The notes below the pieces were generated by a model. That model did not search any database. It was given only the letters and a program-made list of their open reading frames with translations, and was not told where the DNA came from. From an uncultured bacterium (GTDB lineage Bacteria > Krumholzibacteriota > Krumholzibacteriia > LZORAL124-64-63), in contig CALMJK010000005.1 of the NCBI GenBank assembly GCA_937864225.1, forward strand, positions 1 through 64,000: a stretch of DNA of 64,000 nucleotides, given 5' to 3'. Both the position numbers and the translations under genes were made by a program. This document shows positions 1 to 8,860 of the stretch, in pieces; within the stretch, counting starts at the first letter, position 1; every line of letters begins with the position of its first letter.

Positions 1-1095
1 ACGACGGTCGCCGGCGACCCGGCGCAGCTGCGGCGGGCGCTCGAGGCGCTGCCGCCGCAGCCCGGCGGGCTCGCCGTCGCGACCACGGCCGACTTCGCCC
101 CGGCCGCGCGGGCGGTGCTCGCGCAGCTGCCGGCGCACGCGGCGGCGACCGTCGTCACGCCACCCACGTATCGCTGGCCCACGTTCCTGTTGCCCGACAA
201 CCTGCGCAACGTCGCCAACCAGATCGCGGTCATCGCGATCGTGGCGATCGGCATGACGCTGGTCATCATCACGGCGGGCATCGATCTGTCGGTCGGCAGC
301 CTGATCGCCCTGTCGGCGGTGGCGGCGGCCTGGCTCATCGGACGCCTGGGCGGGGCGTCGGCGGGCACGGGGGCCATGCTGCTGGCCGGAATGGCCGCCG
401 TGGCGCTCTGCGGCGGCATGGGCGCGTTCTCGGGCTTGATGATCACGCGCTTTGGCATTCCGCCGTTCATCGCCACGCTGGCGATGATGCAGGTGGCGAG
501 CGGGGCGGCGTACATCGTGGCGAAAGGGCAGCCGATCTACGCGATTCCCGGGGCCTTCGTCGCGCTCGGGCGCGGGGCCGACCCATGGCTGGGCGTGCCG
601 TGGGCCGTGTTGTTGATGATCGCGCTCTACGCGGTCGCGCACGTCGTGATGTCGCGCACGGCGCTGGGGCGGCATTTCTACGCGGTCGGCGGCAACGCGG
701 AAGCGGCTCGGCTGGCCGGCGTGCGCGTGAAGGCCGTGGTGCTGCTGGCCTACGTCCTGTGCGGGGCGCTTGCCGGCCTCGGCGGCGTGATCATGGCTTC
801 CCAACTGCGCAGCGGCGCACCGACCTACGGCCTGATGTACGAACTGTACGTGATCGCGGCGGTCGTAGTGGGCGGCACCAGTCTCAGCGGAGGCGAGGGC
901 CGCGTGCTCGGCACGCTGATCGGGGCCTTCATCATCGCGGTCATCCAGAACGGCATGAATCTGATCGATGTCGAGAGCTACACGCAGAAAGTCGTGCTGG
1001 GGCTCGTCATCCTGGGCGCGGTCCTGCTCGACAGGCTCAAGCAGCGCGGCTGGCGGCGGGCGGGAGCCGCGGCGCGCGGGGAGGGCACGGCATGA
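1..1095 (+). CDS. Sugar ABC transporter permease (RbsC-like), 5' end outside the window
   Basis: Inner-membrane permease of a ribose/xylose-type sugar ABC importer (BPD_transp_2 family). The hydrophobic core carries the family signature GIDLSVGS, and later GGNxEAARLAG and GGTSLSGGEG, with about eight to nine membrane segments. The reading frame is open from base 1, so the start lies upstream. A GTG at 115 would give 326 residues, but no Shine-Dalgarno sequence was evident there. The residues before the first recognised segment are Ala/Pro-rich and not a normal first transmembrane helix, so the protein could be longer or fused to another domain. The stop overlaps the start of the next gene (ATGA, 1092-1095), which couples uptake to an alpha-mannosidase. 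The substrate is probably a sugar; mannose is inference from the neighbour. Confidence 0.88.
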   Translation, partial: TTVAGDPAQLRRALEALPPQPGGLAVATTADFAPAARAVLAQLPAHAAATVVTPPTYRWPTFLLPDNLRNVANQIAVIAIVAIGMTLVIITAGIDLSVGSLIALSAVAAAWLIGRLGGASAGTGAMLLAGMAAVALCGGMGAFSGLMITRFGIPPFIATLAMMQVASGAAYIVAKGQPIYAIPGAFVALGRGADPWLGVPWAVLLMIALYAVAHVVMSRTALGRHFYAVGGNAEAARLAGVRVKAVVLLAYVLCGALAGLGGVIMASQLRSGAPTYGLMYELYVIAAVVVGGTSLSGGEGRVLGTLIGAFIIAVIQNGMNLIDVESYTQKVVLGLVILGAVLLDRLKQRGWRRAGAAARGEGTA

Positions 1096-4000
1096 GGCAG
1101 CGCGCGGGATTGGCGGCGTTGGCCGCGGCAGCGGCGTTCCTGGGGGCAGGTCCCGCCGCTTCGCAGGAGGCGCCGGCCGCTCCGGCGCGCACCGTCGACG
1201 TCGTCGCCACGGCCCACCTGGACACGCAGTGGCGCTGGACGGTGCGCGAGACGATCGACAAGCATCTCCCGGCCACCCTGCACGATAATTTCGCGCTTTT
1301 CGAGAAGTATCCGGGCTACGAGTTCAGCTTCGAGGGCGCGTTCCGCTACATGCTCATGCGCGAGTACTACCCGGCCGACTACGAGCGCGTGCGCGGGTAC
1401 GTGCGCGACGGGAAGTGGCACGTGTGCGGGAGCTGGGTGGACGCGGTGGACGTGAACATCCCGGCGCCGGAGTCGCTGATCCGCCACGCCCTTTACGGCA
1501 ACGGTTTCTTTCAGCGCGAGCTGGGCGTCACCAGCCGCGACGTCTTCCTGCCGGACTGCTTCGGCTTCGGCTTCGCGTTGCCCTCGATCGCCGCGCACTG
1601 CGGGCTGCTCGGATTCTCGAGCCAAAAACTGACCTGGGGCTCGGCGTACGGCGTACCTTTCGACATCGGCCTGTGGGAGGGCGTGGACGGCTCGACGCTC
1701 GTCGCGGCCCTGCAGCCGGGCGACTACGTCAGCCGCATCGAGGGCGATCTGAGCGCCGACAGCACCCTGGTCGCGCGGATCGACCGCCAGGGCGGGGCCA
1801 GCGGCCTGTTCCGGGCGGTGCAGTACTTCGGCACGGGCGACACGGGCGGAGCGCCCGCCGAGTCGTCTGTGATCTGGCTGCAGCGCAGCCTGGATGCGGA
1901 GGGCCCCGTCACGGTGCGCAGCAGCGCCGCCGACCGCTTCGCGCGCGAGATCGCGGACCTGCCGGACGCCGCCAGGGAGCGCCTGCCGCGCTACCGCGGC
2001 GAGCTGCTCATGACCGACCATGGCGCCGGCTGCTACACCTCGCAGGCCGAGATGAAGCGTCTGAACCGCGCCAACGAACGCCTGGCCGACGCCGCGGAGC
2101 GGGCGGCGGTCGCGGCGGCTCACCTGAAAGGCGCGCCGTATCCGCGCGAGCTGCTGCGCGAGAACTGGATCCGGTTCTTGTGGCACCAGTTCCACGACGA
2201 CCTGACCGGGACGAGCATCCCCGAGGCGTACGCGTTTTCCTGGAACGACGAGGCCATCGCCGCCAACATCTTCGCCCAGGTGCTCACCGAGAGCGTCGGC
2301 GCGCTCGCGCGCGGCCTGCTCGACACCCGGGCCGATGGCGTGCCGCTGATCGTGTACAACCCGCTGTCCACCGTCCGCGCCGACGTCGTGGAGGCCGAGG
2401 TCCCGTTTCCCGCCGGTCCGCCGTCCGCCGTGCGGGTCTACGCCCAATACACAGGCCTCGAGGTGCCCGCCCAGGTCGTCGCGACGACCGACTCGTCGGC
2501 GACCGTGGTGTTTCTGGCGGTCGCGCCGGCGGTCGGCTTGGCTGTTTTCGACGTCCGACCGGCCGAGACGCCGGGGCCCCGCGGCGGGGAGCTGCGCGTG
2601 TGCGCGGGGGCGCAGGGCGCCACGCTCGAGAACGCGCGCTACCGCGTGGCCGTGGACGCCGCGGGAGACATCGCCTCGATCGTGGACAAGCGCGCGGGTC
2701 GCGAACTGCTCGGGGCACCGCTGCGCCTGCAGCTGCTCGACGACGAGCCGCAGGAGTGGCCGGCCTGGGAAATCGATTACGCCGACATCATGGCGGCGCC
2801 GCGCGACGTCGTCGGCGGTCCCGCCCGCCTGCGCGTCGTCGAGGACGGGCCGGCGCGCGTGGCCGTGGAGGTCGCGCGCGAGGCGTCCGGCTCCGCCTTC
2901 GTGCAGCGCATCGCGCTGGCCGCGCACGCCGGCGGCGGCGATTGGGTCGAAGTGCGAACCGACATCGACTGGCGCTCGCCCGGCACGCTGCTCAAGGCCG
3001 CCTTCCCGCTCGCGGCGGCGGACACCGCGGCCACGTACGATCTGGGAGTGGGCACGATCCGTCGGGGCGTCAACCGGCCGAAGCTGTACGAGGTGCCTGC
3101 CCAGCGCTGGGCCGATCTCACCGGCGTGGACGGAGCCTACGGCGTGGCGATCCTGAGCGATTCGCGCTACGGCTGGGACCGTCCCGATTCCGCGACCCTC
3201 AGACTGTCGCTCCTGCACACGCCGCGCGTGAACCCAGGCTGGAATTGGGTGGCCGACCAGGGCTCGCAGGACCTGGGCCGGCATCGGACGTCGTGGGCGA
3301 TCGCCGGTCACGACGGCGACTGGCGCCAAGGCGGCGTGCCGTGGCTGGCGGAACGTTTCGACCAGCCGCTGCGGGCGTTCGTCGCGCCGCCGGGTCGGGG
3401 CGCGGGCAAGCGCTGGCATTCGTTGCTGTGCGTGGCCGCTGGCTCGCCGTGCGCGAGCAAGGCGGGCGCGCCGCCGCCGGTCGCCGTGCGCGCCCTCAAG
3501 CTGGCGGAGGAAAGCGAAGAGATCGTCGTCCGCTTGCAGGAACTGGCGGGGGAGCCAGCTCGGCACGTGAGCGTGCGGTTCGCCTCGCGCGTGAAGGGCG
3601 CGCGCGAGGTGAACGGCGCCGAAGAGCCCCTGCCGGGCGCGGTGCGGATCCGAGATGGCGCTCTCGTCTGTGACCTGAAGCCGTACCAGACCCGCGCTTT
3701 CGCCGTGCGACTGGGCAGCAGCGCCGCTCGACCGGATCCGACCCGGGCGCGCCCCCTGGATCTGCCCTGGAACCTCGACGGGATCAGCGACGACGCCGCG
3801 CGGACCGACGGCGACTTCGACGGTCGCGGCGGGACCATCGCCGGCGAGCTGCTGCCGCGGGAATTGTGCCTGCGCGGCGCCAGGTTCCGGACCGGGCCGC
3901 GCGGGCCCGGTCAGGCGAACGTCGTGGCGTGTCGCGGCCAGCAGTTGCGGCTGCCGCGCGGCCAGTGGCAGCGGCTCGACCTGCTCGTGACGGCCGTGGG

Positions 4001-4391
4001 CGGCGATCGCGACGCGACCTTCCGGATCGGCGAGCGCGCCTTCACGGTCCGCGTGCCGGACCACGCCGAGCCCATCGCCCAGTGGGACAGCCGCCTCGTC
4101 GCGGGCGGGATCGAGACGAGTCCGGCGCGTCTGACGCCAGCGTACCTGAAGGAGGCCGAGGTGGCTTGGATTGGCACGCACCGCCACGACGCGCAAGGTC
4201 GCAACGAGGCCTACGCCTTCACGCACGTCTTCCGCGTCAGCCTGGCGCTGCCGAAGGGCGCCCGAACGCTCACGCTTCCCGAGGACGACGGCGTGCGCCT
4301 GCTGGGCGCGAGCCTGCTGCGCCAGGACAACGGGGGCGTTCGGCCCGTGACGCCGCTGATCGAGAGGCCCGTCGCGGCGCTCGTCCGCTGA
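1092..4391 (+). CDS. Secreted glycoside hydrolase family 38 alpha-mannosidase
   Basis: Predicted exported alpha-mannosidase of 1,099 residues that hydrolyses alpha-linked mannose from glycans. A signal peptide is visible (residues 1-24, hydrophobic Ala/Leu stretch ending PAASQ). The GH38 catalytic domain contains the metal-binding HLDTQW (H42, D44), the nucleophile aspartate in PDCFGFG (D155) and the conserved FHDDLTGTS (around H368-D370). The C-terminal half is beta-rich, as expected for the mid and C-terminal GH38 domains. The ATG at 1092 is chosen because it overlaps the permease stop as ATGA and begins the signal peptide; the frame is open upstream to 585 but that part is an antisense-like shadow. 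The pairing with a sugar permease suggests a glycan-degrading uptake unit. Confidence 0.93.
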   Translation: MRQRAGLAALAAAAAFLGAGPAASQEAPAAPARTVDVVATAHLDTQWRWTVRETIDKHLPATLHDNFALFEKYPGYEFSFEGAFRYMLMREYYPADYERVRGYVRDGKWHVCGSWVDAVDVNIPAPESLIRHALYGNGFFQRELGVTSRDVFLPDCFGFGFALPSIAAHCGLLGFSSQKLTWGSAYGVPFDIGLWEGVDGSTLVAALQPGDYVSRIEGDLSADSTLVARIDRQGGASGLFRAVQYFGTGDTGGAPAESSVIWLQRSLDAEGPVTVRSSAADRFAREIADLPDAARERLPRYRGELLMTDHGAGCYTSQAEMKRLNRANERLADAAERAAVAAAHLKGAPYPRELLRENWIRFLWHQFHDDLTGTSIPEAYAFSWNDEAIAANIFAQVLTESVGALARGLLDTRADGVPLIVYNPLSTVRADVVEAEVPFPAGPPSAVRVYAQYTGLEVPAQVVATTDSSATVVFLAVAPAVGLAVFDVRPAETPGPRGGELRVCAGAQGATLENARYRVAVDAAGDIASIVDKRAGRELLGAPLRLQLLDDEPQEWPAWEIDYADIMAAPRDVVGGPARLRVVEDGPARVAVEVAREASGSAFVQRIALAAHAGGGDWVEVRTDIDWRSPGTLLKAAFPLAAADTAATYDLGVGTIRRGVNRPKLYEVPAQRWADLTGVDGAYGVAILSDSRYGWDRPDSATLRLSLLHTPRVNPGWNWVADQGSQDLGRHRTSWAIAGHDGDWRQGGVPWLAERFDQPLRAFVAPPGRGAGKRWHSLLCVAAGSPCASKAGAPPPVAVRALKLAEESEEIVVRLQELAGEPARHVSVRFASRVKGAREVNGAEEPLPGAVRIRDGALVCDLKPYQTRAFAVRLGSSAARPDPTRARPLDLPWNLDGISDDAARTDGDFDGRGGTIAGELLPRELCLRGARFRTGPRGPGQANVVACRGQQLRLPRGQWQRLDLLVTAVGGDRDATFRIGERAFTVRVPDHAEPIAQWDSRLVAGGIETSPARLTPAYLKEAEVAWIGTHRHDAQGRNEAYAFTHVFRVSLALPKGARTLTLPEDDGVRLLGASLLRQDNGGVRPVTPLIERPVAALVR

Positions 4392-4413
4392 GGCGGACGG
4401 CCCCGGCGGCGGT

Positions 4414-6693
4414 TCACGGTCGGAAGAGGTACTGCAGCTTGAGGAAGTACGTGCGCTCGGCCAGCTCCCACGTCCGCCGCTCCTCGTCGCCGGCCGCCAG
4501 CCGCGCGTAGTCGCGGGTCGATCCCACGTAGAAAATGGAAAACGGGCTCAGACGATACGTGACGAGCGGGTCGATTTCCCAGGTCTCGTTGAAGGCGTCG
4601 TATTGCGCCACGAGGCGCGTGGACAGTTCGCGGGTGAGTTGCAGGTTGACCCGCGCGCGCGCGACGTAGCCCTTGAACAGGCAGGTGTCCGCGCAGGCGT
4701 CGAAGCTCTGGATCCACTCCCAGGTCGTTTCGAGCGCGAGCCGATCCAGGGGGCGCAGCGTGACCTCCGCCGCGGCCGCCCGTTCCCGGCCCATGACCAG
4801 TTCGCGGCGGGCGATGCGGTGGCCGGTCCGCGCCTCGACCACGCCTTCGATCCAGCGCGCCGGGACGGCGCTGATTTGGCCCCTTGTCTCCCAGATGCCG
4901 CCGAACTCCACGCCTCCGAACAGCTCGCTGCTGCGCATATGGACCGCGGTGGCCGTGATCTGGGCCCGGCGCAGGCGTGCCCCGAGGCCGCCCACGACCC
5001 ACTCGTCCTTGCGGATGTTCGTGAAGTCCCACATCCGCCCGAGGTTCACCCAGGGGTTGACCAATTCCACCAAGCCGTCCGACCACCGCTTGACGTACCA
5101 GGACCCAGCCTCGCCCTGACGCTGGTCGTTGCGCGGCTCGAAGCCGGCGTCGGCGCGGAAGCCCGGGCTGCGCTCCCAGTAGTCCACGTCCACGCCCCAG
5201 GTTCTGGTCGCGTGCTCGATGCAGGCAAGGACGGCGTGGCCGTTGAACATCTCGCCGTCGAACGCGGCCGTGCGGCGACCGGCGTCGAAGGTGAGATCGC
5301 CGAGGTCCTCGGTGAGGGTCGGGTCGTCCGGCTCGGCGGTGCGCGTGAACAGGATCTGCGCTCCCACGCTCGTCGTGCGGCTGACCCGCAGGCGGCCGTC
5401 CACGCCGCCCAGCGTCGCGGCCCCGCCGCCTTCGTAGCGCCTGTCCGTCGCGATCAAGCCCACATGGGACCGATCGCCGAGGCTGTGGCGGATCCGCAGC
5501 AGATTCGACCAGCTGCGCGCGGCAGCCACGAAGCCGCTCTGCTCGGCGAACGGCAGGATGATCGGCGTGTGCTCATCCTGGGCCGCGAGCAGGGCCACGT
5601 CGGTCTGGCCCGCCCGTCCGATGACCTTGGCGGCGAAGGCGGGATCGTTGACGGATCGCGTGTACACCGCGTTGAACTCGGTCTTGTACATTTCCGCCCC
5701 TTCCAGGAAGAAGGGGCGTTTCTCGGGGTACGACAGGGCAAAGGTCGTGTTCGCGTCGATCTGCGCCGCGTCCGATTCGACCTGGCTGAAGTCCGGATTA
5801 ATCGTGCCTTCGGCGCTGAAGGTGGAGGTCGGCGCGTACTTGAGTCCGAGCGAGGCCTCGCCGAGGATGTCGCCTTCGGCGAAGTCGCCGGTGGCCGTGC
5901 GGGCGCCCTCCTGGCGCGCCGTGAGGGAGGGCAGCAGTTCCAGGCCGCGTCCCGGCTGCACGTCGCGCACGCCCGTCAGCGTTCCCCACTGGCAGGTCAT
6001 GCACGCGTCGTCGCGGTCGATGGCGGCCCAGGTGTGCTGCTCGCGCGAAGCGCGAGGGCGATTGCGCCAGACGTTCAGGCGCCACGTCTGTTGCGGACGA
6101 TCGGGAAAGCGCAGGCTGGCGAACGGGATGGCCATCTCGATCTGCCAACCGCCGTCCGTGATCCGCCCCGCGCTGTGATAGACCAGGTCGTAGCCAAGAT
6201 CCTCCTCGTTGTTGGCGGACAGGAGCAGGTCGCCCTGGATGCCGTGAGGGTTGGCGCTGATCTCGTACGCCCAGCTCTGCGCGGCGTAGGTGTCGATCAT
6301 CAGCACGACATAGTCGTCCGACCAGATGCGGTCGCGCTCGCACAGCGAGGCGCGCACCGTGCGCGGGTCGTCGTGGCAGATCACCGCCACGTAAAGAGCC
6401 TCGTCGTCGTAAGAGAACAGCGCCTCGGTCGCGACGTCCGGCCGGCCCAGGTCGCGCGGCGCGAACTCCGTGAAGCCGTCGGCGCGCCCCGCGCCGATCC
6501 AGCCGGCGTCGTTCAGGGCGCCGTCGATGGCGATCTCGCCGGCGGCGCGCGTGGCCACGACGGTCGGCTGGAACCGCGGGGCGAAATCCGCGTCCGACGA
6601 GGCGCGCCGGGCGGCGGCGGGGCCGGCGGCGGCCAGCGACACGATCAGCGCGACGCCGGCCAGGAGCGGACGGGAGGGACGCGACACGGTCAT
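4414..6693 (-). CDS. DUF5916-type outer-membrane protein with N-terminal CBM9-like domain
   Basis: A 759-residue exported protein. A signal peptide (about residues 1-28) is followed by a CBM9-like beta-sandwich (about 45-240) with the usual IDGALNDAGW opening and a DDYVVLMIDT segment. The remaining ~500 residues are strand-rich and aromatic, including YPEKRPFFLEG, which is characteristic of DUF5916 proteins and looks like an outer-membrane beta-barrel. It ends QYLFRP, with an aromatic near the terminus. The ATG at 6693 is preferred because AAAGG sits about seven bases upstream; the frame is open to 6753 but has no signal peptide there. The family function is unknown; a sugar-binding or transport role is inference. 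It converges on the mannosidase gene with a 22-base gap. Confidence 0.82.
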   Translation of the reverse strand: MTVSRPSRPLLAGVALIVSLAAAGPAAARRASSDADFAPRFQPTVVATRAAGEIAIDGALNDAGWIGAGRADGFTEFAPRDLGRPDVATEALFSYDDEALYVAVICHDDPRTVRASLCERDRIWSDDYVVLMIDTYAAQSWAYEISANPHGIQGDLLLSANNEEDLGYDLVYHSAGRITDGGWQIEMAIPFASLRFPDRPQQTWRLNVWRNRPRASREQHTWAAIDRDDACMTCQWGTLTGVRDVQPGRGLELLPSLTARQEGARTATGDFAEGDILGEASLGLKYAPTSTFSAEGTINPDFSQVESDAAQIDANTTFALSYPEKRPFFLEGAEMYKTEFNAVYTRSVNDPAFAAKVIGRAGQTDVALLAAQDEHTPIILPFAEQSGFVAAARSWSNLLRIRHSLGDRSHVGLIATDRRYEGGGAATLGGVDGRLRVSRTTSVGAQILFTRTAEPDDPTLTEDLGDLTFDAGRRTAAFDGEMFNGHAVLACIEHATRTWGVDVDYWERSPGFRADAGFEPRNDQRQGEAGSWYVKRWSDGLVELVNPWVNLGRMWDFTNIRKDEWVVGGLGARLRRAQITATAVHMRSSELFGGVEFGGIWETRGQISAVPARWIEGVVEARTGHRIARRELVMGRERAAAAEVTLRPLDRLALETTWEWIQSFDACADTCLFKGYVARARVNLQLTRELSTRLVAQYDAFNETWEIDPLVTYRLSPFSIFYVGSTRDYARLAAGDEERRTWELAERTYFLKLQYLFRP

Positions 6694-6761
6694 CGTCACA
6701 CCTTTCGGGGCTCTTGGGGCTGCGCGGGGGTCGCCGGCGCGTTTCCTACGCATTGAGCGGC

Positions 6762-7421
6762 TCAGGGTTGCGCGAGCGCGGCCGGGTCAAGCGTCGCCGC
6801 GAGCCGCGCCGCGAAGTCCGCGGCAGTGGTGGACACGGGGAGCGGACCGAGACGGCCCAGGAACGCCCGGTGCGCGCGCGCGCCCCGCCAGGCCGGTTCG
6901 CGCGGCGGATGCGGCAGATAGCGCTCGATCAGCTCGACGTCGGGCGCGACGAGCAGGGTCGCGGCATAGTACACCAGACCCTGCGTTCGCCAGAGGCACG
7001 CCCCGCCGATCTTGCGACCGGCCAGGGCCAGGTCCGACACGCCCTCCCGCACGACGCCTGGCGCCCCGCACCGATCCAGGGCGTCGACGACCCAGGCCGA
7101 GATGAGCGCGAAGGCCGAGGTGATGCCGCCCACGCCGGGCAACGGCCACGCGAGCGACACCACGACATTGCCCGGATCCAGCACCACCGCGCAGCCGCCT
7201 CCGCGCCGGCGCAGGATCGGCACGCCGTCGGCTCGCGCCGCCTCCAGGTGAACTTCAGCTGGCGATCGGCCGCCGCGCCCGACCACGATCGCGACCGGCG
7301 GCGCGCCCGGCGGCGGCCAGGCGACGACGCGCGCGCGCGGTTGCCCCAGGGTCCGCGCGCGCGAGATCAGATCCTCGTCGTGATCCCAGGGCGGCAACTC
7401 GTCGCCGGGGGGGCCGCTCAC
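6762..7421 (-). CDS. Lipoate-protein ligase family protein
   Basis: A 219-residue protein of the BPL/LplA/LipB fold, which attaches lipoate or octanoate to lysines of E2 and H proteins. The sequence shows the RRRGGGCAV substrate-binding motif, the DPGNVVVSL strand, and GRKIGG, whose lysine corresponds to the catalytic lysine of LplA. It lacks the separate C-terminal accessory domain of E. coli LplA, so it may be a transferase or a two-part ligase. The GTG at 7421 overlaps the stop of the upstream E3 gene as GTGA, with purine-rich GGCAGGGCGG just before it, and it starts exactly where homology begins. It is the last gene of the E1-E2-E3 operon, whose E2 has a lipoyl domain it could modify. Confidence 0.85.
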   Translation of the reverse strand: MSGPPGDELPPWDHDEDLISRARTLGQPRARVVAWPPPGAPPVAIVVGRGGRSPAEVHLEAARADGVPILRRRGGGCAVVLDPGNVVVSLAWPLPGVGGITSAFALISAWVVDALDRCGAPGVVREGVSDLALAGRKIGGACLWRTQGLVYYAATLLVAPDVELIERYLPHPPREPAWRGARAHRAFLGRLGPLPVSTTAADFAARLAATLDPAALAQP

Positions 7422-8845
7422 CCGCCCTGCCTTTCGCCCTTGCGCGGCGCGACGTGGACCGCCGCGCCCGCCGCGACCTCGGCGGCCTCCATGAGGGCCT
7501 CGGACAGCGTGGGATGGGGGTGGATGGTGACCATGAGATCCTCGAGGGTGGCCCCCATTTCGACGGCGAGCGTTCCCTCGGCGATCAACTCGCTGGCGGC
7601 GGGCCCGACCATGCCCACGCCCAGCACGAGGCCGCTCTCGGCGTCGGAGATCACCTTGACCAGCCCTTCCGCGCGCCCGAGCGTGCGCGCTCGGCCCAAG
7701 GCCGCCAGCGGAAAGCGACCCACCTTGACCGCGACCTGCTGATCCTGCGCTTCCCTTTCCGTGAGGCCGGTCCAGGCGATTTCGGGGTCCGTGAACACGA
7801 CGGCGGGAATGGCGCGATTGTCGAAGGCGCCACCGTGTCCCGCGATCACTTCGGCCGCCACCTTGCCCTCGCGGCTCGCCTTGTGCGCGAGCATCGGGCC
7901 GGAGGTTACGTCGCCGATGGCGAAGATGTCCGGATCGGCGGTGCGGCATTCCCGGTCGGTGCGGATGATGCCGTTTTCCACGACGACCCCGGTGTTTTCC
8001 AGTCCAAGCTTGTCGGTATTGGGCCGGCGACCGATGGCGACGAGAACTTGGCGGTACTCCTGCGCGGTTCGCTGGCCGTCGCGCTCGATGTCGACCCGGA
8101 ACCCGTCCGCCGTCCGCTCCACGCCGACGACCTTGGACTCGTAAATGATCTCGTGCAAGCGACCGCTCGCCTGTTTCACCATGATCTCCACCAGATCGGG
8201 ATCGGCCCCCATCAGCAGGCGCGGATGGAACTCCACGACGGACACACTCGCCCCGAGGCCCGCGTAGACCAACCCCATCTCGAGCCCGATGTAGCCGCCG
8301 CCAACCACGAGCAGGCTCTCCGGCACGGACGGCAGCTGGAGCGCGTCCGCCGACGACCAGACCGGCTTTTCATAGGCGGCGGGCAATTCGTTGATGCGCG
8401 AACCCGTGGCGATGACGCATTGCCGGAAGTCCACGCCGGTGACCTCGGACCCCTCGATGGCGATTGAACGGGGCCCGTGGAAGCGGGCGCGCCCGCGCAC
8501 GACTTCGACGCCGCGTCGTTTGAGCAGTCCTTCCACGCCCTGCGACAGGCCGCTCACGACCGAGGCGGTCCAGGCGCGCAACCGGTCGAGATCGACCTTC
8601 GCCTCGCCGAACGTCAATCCGATCTCTCGCGCGCGTCTGGCCGCGTCGCACAGTTCGACCGCATGGATGAGCGCCTTCGACGGGATGCACCCCTCGAGCA
8701 GGCAGGTGCCGCCCGGACGGGCTCTCTCCTCGATGAGCAGTACGTCCTTGCCCAGATCGGCCAGGCGCAGCGCCGCGACGTATCCGCCCGGACCCGCGCC
8801 GATGACGGCGACTTCGGTCTCCTGCCTCAGGCTTCCCATGACCAT
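7418..8845 (-). CDS. lpdA: Dihydrolipoyl dehydrogenase (E3)
   Basis: FAD-dependent disulfide oxidoreductase of 475 residues that reoxidises dihydrolipoamide on E2 and reduces NAD+. The N-terminal FAD-binding GAGPGG (16-21) is followed by the redox disulfide in CLLEGC (C48, C53). An NAD-binding GGGYIGLEMG lies near residue 180, the second FAD motif is AIGDVT, and the dimerisation domain ends with the catalytic HPTLSE pair (H444, E449). GGGAGG six bases upstream favours the ATG at 8845 over the one at 8839. It sits 15 bases after E2 in the same operon and overlaps the lipoate ligase gene. Confidence 0.96.
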   Translation of the reverse strand: MVMGSLRQETEVAVIGAGPGGYVAALRLADLGKDVLLIEERARPGGTCLLEGCIPSKALIHAVELCDAARRAREIGLTFGEAKVDLDRLRAWTASVVSGLSQGVEGLLKRRGVEVVRGRARFHGPRSIAIEGSEVTGVDFRQCVIATGSRINELPAAYEKPVWSSADALQLPSVPESLLVVGGGYIGLEMGLVYAGLGASVSVVEFHPRLLMGADPDLVEIMVKQASGRLHEIIYESKVVGVERTADGFRVDIERDGQRTAQEYRQVLVAIGRRPNTDKLGLENTGVVVENGIIRTDRECRTADPDIFAIGDVTSGPMLAHKASREGKVAAEVIAGHGGAFDNRAIPAVVFTDPEIAWTGLTEREAQDQQVAVKVGRFPLAALGRARTLGRAEGLVKVISDAESGLVLGVGMVGPAASELIAEGTLAVEMGATLEDLMVTIHPHPTLSEALMEAAEVAAGAAVHVAPRKGERQGG

Positions 8846-8860
8846 GTCGCGCCTCCCGGC

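Noticed and set aside
585-1091. Upstream extension of the alpha-mannosidase frame
   Set aside because: It runs through the permease gene in another phase and encodes Arg-rich sequence. The signal peptide begins at 1092.
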